A stretch of DNA of 11,712 bases. Origin: Betaproteobacteria bacterium. GTDB lineage: Bacteria; Pseudomonadota; Gammaproteobacteria; Burkholderiales; Burkholderiaceae_C. The position numbers and the translations under genes were made by a program. Shown in pieces: positions 7,829 to 11,712 of the stretch (position 1 is its first letter; every line of letters starts with the position of its first letter). The notes beneath the pieces were generated by a model. The model had not been told where the DNA came from. It saw only the letters and a program-made list of their open reading frames with translations, and ran no database searches. The stretch covers positions 1 through 11,712 of the forward strand of contig RGEP01000036.1 in assembly GCA_009918225.1 (NCBI GenBank). Reading direction: 5' to 3'.

Positions 7829-8734
7829 ATGAGCCTGAGCCCCGATGTGCGCCTGGTGGTGGCCATTTCCTCACGGGCCTTGTTCGACCTGGAGGAAGAA
7901 AACACCGTCTTTGAAACGCAGGCGCATGGGGCCTACCAAGCGCTGCAGCGCGAACGCCTGGATGTACCGGCTGCGCCGGGTGTGGCCTTTCCCCTGGTGC
8001 GCAAGCTGCTGGCCTTCAACGACCCACAGCCCCTGGTAGAGGTCGTCATCCTGTCGCGCAACGACCCGGTCTCGGGCCTGAGGGTGTTTCGATCCGCCAA
8101 GCACTACGGCCTGCCCATCGAACGCGGTGTGTTCACCCGCGGGCGCAGCCCGTGGCGCTACCTGCGGTCTATACGCCCGCACCTGTTCTTGTCGGCGCAC
8201 GAAGCCGATGTGCGCTCAGCCTTGGCCGCGGGGGTACCGGCCGCGCGGGTGCTGCCCGAATCGGCTCCTGCATCGGCCGAACATCCGCAAGAGGTGCGCA
8301 TTGCCTTCGATGGCGACGCGGTGCTGTTCTCCGATGAAGCCGAGCGGGTGTACCGCAGCGGCGGCTTGGGGGCCTTTCAGGCCCATGAACACGCGCGGGC
8401 CGCGCAGCCCTTGCCCGACGGGCCGTTCAAGCCGTTTCTGCAGGCCTTGCATCGTCTGCAGCAGTTGCCACAAACCGAAGGGCGCATCCGCACCGCCTTG
8501 GTCACCGCCCGCTGCGCCCCAGCCCACGAGCGGGCCATCCGTACCCTGATGGAGTGGCAGGTCGACATCGATGAAGCCCTCTTCCTGGGTGGGCTGCCCA
8601 AGGGCGCCTTCCTCAAGGAGTTCCAGCCCGACCTGTTTTTCGATGACCAAACCGGCCACATTGAGAACGCCGCAGCGCATGTGCCGGCCGGGCATGTGGC
8701 CGCAGGTGTGGCCAACGAGCCTTCCGGGGGTTGA
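7829..8734 (+). CDS. Cytosolic 5'-nucleotidase, cN-I (NT5C1) family
   Basis: This 301-residue protein closely follows the pattern of animal cytosolic 5'-nucleotidase I. It has ISSRALFDLEEE at 13-24 (family 'AVSSRALF..EEE'), the nucleophile motif FDGDAVLFSDEAERVY at 160-175, LVTAR near 225, the 'EALFLGG.PKG' segment near 251-260, and the acidic motif FFDDQ at 270-274 followed by AAHVPAGHVAAGVANE. In the HAD-fold interpretation Asp161 is the nucleophile, Asp163 the acid/base, and Asp272/Asp273 bind magnesium. The expected reaction is hydrolysis of a nucleoside 5'-monophosphate to nucleoside and phosphate; mammalian members prefer AMP or dCMP, but the substrate here is not known. No signal peptide or membrane segment is seen, so it should act in the cytoplasm. 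It is 13 bp from gspF on the same strand and probably shares its transcript. Confidence 0.9.
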   Translation: MSLSPDVRLVVAISSRALFDLEEENTVFETQAHGAYQALQRERLDVPAAPGVAFPLVRKLLAFNDPQPLVEVVILSRNDPVSGLRVFRSAKHYGLPIERGVFTRGRSPWRYLRSIRPHLFLSAHEADVRSALAAGVPAARVLPESAPASAEHPQEVRIAFDGDAVLFSDEAERVYRSGGLGAFQAHEHARAAQPLPDGPFKPFLQALHRLQQLPQTEGRIRTALVTARCAPAHERAIRTLMEWQVDIDEALFLGGLPKGAFLKEFQPDLFFDDQTGHIENAAAHVPAGHVAAGVANEPSGG

Positions 8735-8762
8735 GCGCCGCAAAGGGCGAGCGACAGGGTAT

Positions 8763-8788
8763 GCGCTAGGGTGTGCTAGGGCGTGCTC
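8763..8788. repeat. Short 10-bp tandem repeat at the convergent gene junction
   Basis: Two and a half imperfect copies follow one another: GCGCTAGGGT, GTGCTAGGGC and the partial GTGCTC. They sit in the gap between the nucleotidase and the convergent regulator gene. The regulator's stop codon (CTA at 8776-8778 on the + strand) lies in the second copy, and the first copy would supply the same stop triplet on that strand 10 bases further on. No clear terminator hairpin is seen in this 41-bp gap. Confidence 0.5.
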
Positions 8789-9378
8789 AAACCCGCGTGC
8801 CGCTCGGGGCTGAAGCTGCGCAGGCCGTTGAGGTCCAGCACCTGCAGGCCACCGTACACCACCCGGATCAGGCCGGCTTGCGCCAACGCTCGAAGCGATT
8901 CGTTCACCCGTTGCCGGGACAGCCCCACCAAGTAGCCCAGCTCCTGCTGGGTGATGCGCAGCAACTCTCCCACCAAGGGGTACAGCACCGGGTTGAACAG
9001 CGCGGCCAAGCTGCGCGCCACGCGCACATCGGGGTCGCTCATGCGGTCGACCTCCCGGGCCGCGATGAACTGGCCCAAACGCTCGTTGAGCAGGTTCATC
9101 ACATAGGCATTGAAGGGGATGCTCGTTTCAAGCAAGCCGTGAAAGGTGGCCGCCGGCAAGCCGGCCACCACGGTGCGCCTCAAGGCTTCAATGTTGTAGC
9201 GGTAGGCCTCACGCTTGAGCAGCGAGCGGGCGCGCTCAATCAGCGGCAAACGACCGCTGCGCTGTAAGCCTGGAGCAAGAGGGTGAGCCAAACCGGGTTG
9301 ATCTAGGGAAAGTCCGGGGCGTGGACGCCCTGAATTGTCGCCCAAACGACAGCCAAGCGTCAAAGATCGCCCTAGCAT
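8776..9378 (-). CDS. Crp/Fnr-family transcriptional regulator, apparently truncated at the N-terminus
   Basis: From ATG 9378 this reads 200 residues. Clear Crp/Fnr homology begins only near residue 52 (SLLKREAYRYNIEALRR), which normally falls late in the cyclic-nucleotide-type beta-roll. Then come the dimerisation helix (about 85-112, with NLLNERLGQFIAAREVDRM) and the winged helix (LRITQQELGYLVGLSRQRVN at about 140-159, then GLIRVVYGGLQVLDL). Full-length relatives are about 230-240 residues, so roughly 90-100 sensor residues are missing. They cannot lie upstream in another frame, because the divergent ligase gene begins there. Residues 1-51 show no family resemblance. The true start is uncertain: ATG 9378 would put the palindrome and the ligase -10 box inside the gene; TTG 9249 would give 157 residues. 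It may be a pseudogene or a sensorless DNA-binding fragment. The DNA-binding half has no internal stop or frameshift. Confidence 0.75.
   Translation of the reverse strand: MLGRSLTLGCRLGDNSGRPRPGLSLDQPGLAHPLAPGLQRSGRLPLIERARSLLKREAYRYNIEALRRTVVAGLPAATFHGLLETSIPFNAYVMNLLNERLGQFIAAREVDRMSDPDVRVARSLAALFNPVLYPLVGELLRITQQELGYLVGLSRQRVNESLRALAQAGLIRVVYGGLQVLDLNGLRSFSPERHAGLSTP
9336..9351 (+). promoter_or_regulatory. Candidate Crp/Fnr-type operator, TGTCG-N6-CGACA
   Basis: A perfect 5-bp inverted repeat with a 6-bp centre (CCCAAA) has the same geometry as the Crp site TGTGA-N6-TCACA. It lies between the Crp/Fnr-type gene and the divergent ligase gene, 56 bp before the ligase TTG start. Its centre (9343.5) is about 41.5 bp upstream of the transcription start expected from the TAGCAT box, the spacing of class II Crp-activated promoters. 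The binding protein is inferred, not shown. Confidence 0.5.
9373..9378 (+). promoter_or_regulatory. Possible -10 box of the acyl-CoA synthetase promoter
   Basis: TAGCAT matches TATAAT at four of six positions. The bases where a -35 box should be (around 9350-9355, CAGCCA) are a poor match, as expected for an activator-dependent promoter. Transcription would start near 9385, giving a leader of about 23 bases before the TTG start at 9408. Confidence 0.3.
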
Positions 9379-9394
9379 TCGTCCGATTCATGAC

Positions 9395-9401
9395 AAAGGA
9401 G
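9395..9401 (+). promoter_or_regulatory. Strong Shine-Dalgarno that selects the TTG start of the ligase
   Basis: AAAGGAG lies 6 bases before TTG 9408. The in-frame ATG at 9390 lies upstream of this site and has no purine-rich sequence of its own, so the TTG is the better start. Confidence 0.7.
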
Positions 9402-9407
9402 CACGCC

Positions 9408-11354
9408 TTGTCCTCCACCTTCGTCCAGCTTCTGCTTGAGCACGCAGCGCAGCGCCCGCAGGCGCCGGCCTTGCGCGAGAAGGAATACGGCATCTGGCAA
9501 ACCACGAGCTGGTCGGCCTTGGCCGACTTGGTCAAAGCCCTGGCCGCAGGCCTGGCCGCTGCCGGTTTGCAGCGCGGCCAGCACATCGTGGTCATCGGTG
9601 ACAACCGCCCTCGTCTGTACGCCAGCATGTTGGCGGCACAGGCCTTGGGCGCCATTCCCGTTCCGCTGTACCAGGACGCGGTGTCCACTGAATACGTCTT
9701 TCCCATCAACAACGCGGAAGTGGCCTTTGCCATCGCCGAAAACCAAGAGCAGGTCGACAAGCTGTTGGAGCTGCGCGAGACCTGTCCGCAGTTGGCGCAC
9801 ATCTGGTTTGACGACGGGCGCGGGCTGCGCAACTACCAGGAACCCGGCCTGGCCTCGCTCGACGACTTGATCGAAGCTGGGCAGTCTTTCAACGCTCAGC
9901 ATGCCGGCTTCTACGAAAGCGAAGTGGCCAAGGCCCGGCCCGATGATGTGGCGGCCATGTTCTTCACGTCGGGCACCACCGGCAACCCCAAAGGCGTGGT
10001 GCACACCCACCACAGCCTGCTCGATCGCGCGCAGGCAGGCGCCGAGTTTGACCGTCTCGGCGCCAACGAAGAGGTTTTGGCCTACCTGCCCCCGGCTTGG
10101 ATTGGCCAGAACATCTTCAGCTATGCGCAATGGCTGGCCTGTGGCTATGTGGTGAACTGCCCGGAAAGTGCGGCCACGGTGATGATCGACCTCAAGGAGA
10201 TCGGACCGACCTATTACTTCGCACCGCCCCGCATCTTCGAGGGCCTGCTGACCAGCGTGATGATTCGCATGGAAGACGCCAGCCCCATCAAACGGCGCCT
10301 TTTTCATGGTTTCATGGATGTGGCGCGCCGAGTGGGGCCGCAGCTCATGGATGGCAAGTCGGTCGGCGTGGTCGATGCCTTGCTCTACAAACTGGGCGAT
10401 CTGATGGTCTACGGCCCCTTGCGCAACACCCTGGGCCTTTCGCGGGTGCGTGTGGCCTACACCGCCGGTGAAGCCATCGGCCCCGACCTCTTCAACTTCT
10501 ACCGCGCCATCGGCGTGAACCTCAAGCAGCTGTATGGCTCCACCGAGACCGCGGTGTTTGTGTGCCTTCAGCCCGACCATGAAGTCAAGAGCGACACGGT
10601 GGGTGTGCCCATTGCCGGCGTGGAGATCAAGCTCAGCGAGTCGGGCGAAATCCTGGTGAAGTCGCCGGGCCTGCTCAAGGCTTACTACAAGAACCCCGAG
10701 GCCACAAAAGAAGTGCTGACGGCCGAAGGCTGGTATCACACGGGTGACGCTGGCTTCCTGGACCACTCGGGCCACCTCAAGATCATCGACCGCGCCAAAG
10801 ATGTGGGGCGCATCATGGGTGGCCTGCATGACGGCGCCATGTTTGCCCCCAAGTACGTGGAGAACAAGCTCAAGTTCTTCCCCTTCATCAAGGAGGCCGT
10901 GGCCTTCGGCGATCGGCGCGAGAAGGTCTGCGCCTTCATCAACATTGACTTTGAGGCCGTGGGCAACTGGGCCGAAAAGCGCAACCTGCCTTACGCGGGC
11001 TACACCGACCTGGCGGGCAAGGCCGAGACGCTGGAATTGATCCGAGACTGCGTGGAAAAGGTCAATGCCGACCTGGCCCAGGACGAAAAACTCTCGGGCA
11101 GCCAGATCAGCCGCTTCCTGATCCTGCACAAAGAGCTGGATGCCGATGACGGCGAGATGACCCGCACCCGCAAGGTCAAGCGGGGCTACATCAATGACAA
11201 GTACCAAGCTCTGGTGGACGCGCTGTACGCCGGTAAGTCTGAGCAATTCATCGAAACCCAGGTGAAGTTTGAAGACGGGCGCACGGGTCAAATTTCAGCG
11301 ACCTTGAAGATCGCCGACGTCAAAACCTTTCCCACGGTGAAACAGGCCGCTTGA
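9408..11354 (+). CDS. Long-chain-type acyl-CoA synthetase (AMP-forming)
   Basis: From TTG 9408 this is 648 residues, beginning MSSTFVQLLLEHAAQRPQAP. It is an adenylate-forming enzyme of the long-chain fatty acyl-CoA synthetase group (COG1022-like). It activates a carboxylic acid with ATP to an acyl-AMP, then transfers it to CoA. Visible motifs are the phosphate loop TSGTTGNPKG at 187-196, YGSTET at 376-381, YHTGDAG at 443-449 with the ribose-binding Asp447, the hinge DRAKD at 461-465, and GEMTRTRKVKR at 582-592, which holds the expected late catalytic lysine (589 or 591). After the hinge comes an insert-like stretch, MGGLHDGAMFAPKYVENKL, as in ACSBG-type ligases. No membrane segment is seen. 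The substrate cannot be told from sequence. It lies 52 bp upstream of a LivG-type transporter gene on the same strand, so uptake and activation of the same acid is likely. Confidence 0.93.
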   Translation: MSSTFVQLLLEHAAQRPQAPALREKEYGIWQTTSWSALADLVKALAAGLAAAGLQRGQHIVVIGDNRPRLYASMLAAQALGAIPVPLYQDAVSTEYVFPINNAEVAFAIAENQEQVDKLLELRETCPQLAHIWFDDGRGLRNYQEPGLASLDDLIEAGQSFNAQHAGFYESEVAKARPDDVAAMFFTSGTTGNPKGVVHTHHSLLDRAQAGAEFDRLGANEEVLAYLPPAWIGQNIFSYAQWLACGYVVNCPESAATVMIDLKEIGPTYYFAPPRIFEGLLTSVMIRMEDASPIKRRLFHGFMDVARRVGPQLMDGKSVGVVDALLYKLGDLMVYGPLRNTLGLSRVRVAYTAGEAIGPDLFNFYRAIGVNLKQLYGSTETAVFVCLQPDHEVKSDTVGVPIAGVEIKLSESGEILVKSPGLLKAYYKNPEATKEVLTAEGWYHTGDAGFLDHSGHLKIIDRAKDVGRIMGGLHDGAMFAPKYVENKLKFFPFIKEAVAFGDRREKVCAFINIDFEAVGNWAEKRNLPYAGYTDLAGKAETLELIRDCVEKVNADLAQDEKLSGSQISRFLILHKELDADDGEMTRTRKVKRGYINDKYQALVDALYAGKSEQFIETQVKFEDGRTGQISATLKIADVKTFPTVKQAA

Positions 11355-11406
11355 GGCCGTTTTTGGCCCGCATGCCCCTCTGAGCGAAACACGCTTTTCA
11401 ACACCC

Positions 11407-11712
11407 ATGGCAGACAAGCAAATCGGCGACATCATCCTGGATGTCAAGAACATCTCGCTGAGCTTCGGTGGCGTCAAGGCCCTCACCGACATCAGCTTCA
11501 ATGTTCGTGAGCATGAGATCCGGGCCATCATCGGTCCCAATGGCGCGGGCAAGAGCTCCATGCTCAATTGCATCAACGGCGTCTACACCCCGCAGCAGGG
11601 CACGATCACCTTCCGGGGGCAGACCTTCGACCACATGAACTCCAGACAGGTGGCCGAGATGGGGGTGGCACGCACCTTCCAGAACCTGGCGCTGTTCAAG
11701 GGCATGAGCGTG
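11407..11712 (+). CDS. livG: ABC transporter ATP-binding protein, LivG type (5' part only)
   Basis: The first 102 codons are present and the gene runs off the window. The protein opens MADKQIGDIILDVKNISLSF, then GGVKALTDISF, Walker A GPNGAGKS at 43-50 and the Q-loop RTFQNLALF at 89-97 (Gln92). The ABC signature, Walker B and the C-terminal part are beyond the edge. LivG-type ATPases drive uptake of branched-chain amino acids or other small carboxylic compounds, together with LivF, LivH, LivM and a periplasmic binding protein, probably encoded downstream. Placement right after an acyl-CoA ligase suggests the cargo may be an organic acid and not an amino acid. No strong ribosome binding site precedes ATG 11407, so translation may depend on the upstream gene. 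Confidence 0.93.
   Translation, partial: MADKQIGDIILDVKNISLSFGGVKALTDISFNVREHEIRAIIGPNGAGKSSMLNCINGVYTPQQGTITFRGQTFDHMNSRQVAEMGVARTFQNLALFKGMSV

Noticed and set aside
8052..8066. A second operator-like sequence, TGTCG-N5-CGAC, inside the nucleotidase gene.
   Set aside because: The spacer is 5 rather than 6 bases, the right arm is incomplete, and it lies in the middle of a coding region; chance in GC-rich DNA explains it.
8736..8752. CGCC-N5-GGCG hairpin after the nucleotidase stop.
   Set aside because: Only 4 bp of stem and no T run; not supportable as a terminator.
9372..11291. A 639-codon open frame on the minus strand opposite the acyl-CoA synthetase.
   Set aside because: Same cause: high GC at third codon positions removes stops on the opposite strand. 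No recognisable motif, no ribosome binding site.
11355..11368. GGCC-N6-GGCC hairpin just after the ligase stop as a terminator.
   Set aside because: The stem is only 4 bp and the T run is in the loop, not after the stem. The next gene on the same strand is 39 bp further on, so a terminator is unlikely.

Overview
The window is high-GC DNA with dense, tightly packed genes. Its proteins read as betaproteobacterial, most like Burkholderiales and probably the Comamonadaceae side. The reasons are the gene order gspK-L-M-N-D-E-F, the Ala/Gly/Ser-rich insert in GspD, and a CoA ligase followed by a LivG-type ABC ATPase beside a Crp/Fnr-type regulator. The genus cannot be read from the sequence alone.

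Region 1 (1-7815, + strand) is the distal part of a type II secretion operon: the last codons of gspK, then gspL, gspM, gspN, gspD, gspE and gspF. Genes overlap by 4 bp (K/L, M/N) or are 10-20 bp apart, so they look like one transcript. The products are the inner-membrane platform (L, M, F), the accessory protein N, the outer-membrane secretin D and the cytoplasmic ATPase E. Pseudopilin genes G-J probably lie upstream of the window. No gspC is seen here.

Region 2 (7829-8734, + strand) is a cytosolic 5'-nucleotidase of the animal cN-I (NT5C1) type. Its ribosome binding site overlaps the gspF stop codon, so it is probably co-transcribed with the secretion genes although it has no evident role in secretion.

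Region 3 (8735-9407) holds a minus-strand Crp/Fnr-type regulator and a divergent control region. The regulator keeps its dimerisation helix and helix-turn-helix but lacks about 90-100 residues of the usual N-terminal sensor domain, so it looks 5'-truncated. Upstream of the divergent ligase is a perfect Crp-style palindrome, TGTCG-N6-CGACA. It lies at about -41.5 relative to a start point inferred from a TAGCAT -10 box.

Region 4 (9408-11712, + strand) starts an uptake-and-activation operon: a long-chain-type acyl-CoA synthetase (best start a TTG with a strong Shine-Dalgarno) and the first 102 codons of a LivG-type ABC ATPase. A reasonable model is that the transporter imports a carboxylic acid, the ligase makes its CoA thioester, and the neighbouring Crp/Fnr-type protein controlled both. 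I see no tRNA, rRNA, CRISPR array, insertion sequence or phage gene. There is no gene-free stretch over 300 bases. The window is mostly ordinary housekeeping and accessory DNA; the regulator remnant with its candidate operator is the part most worth checking.
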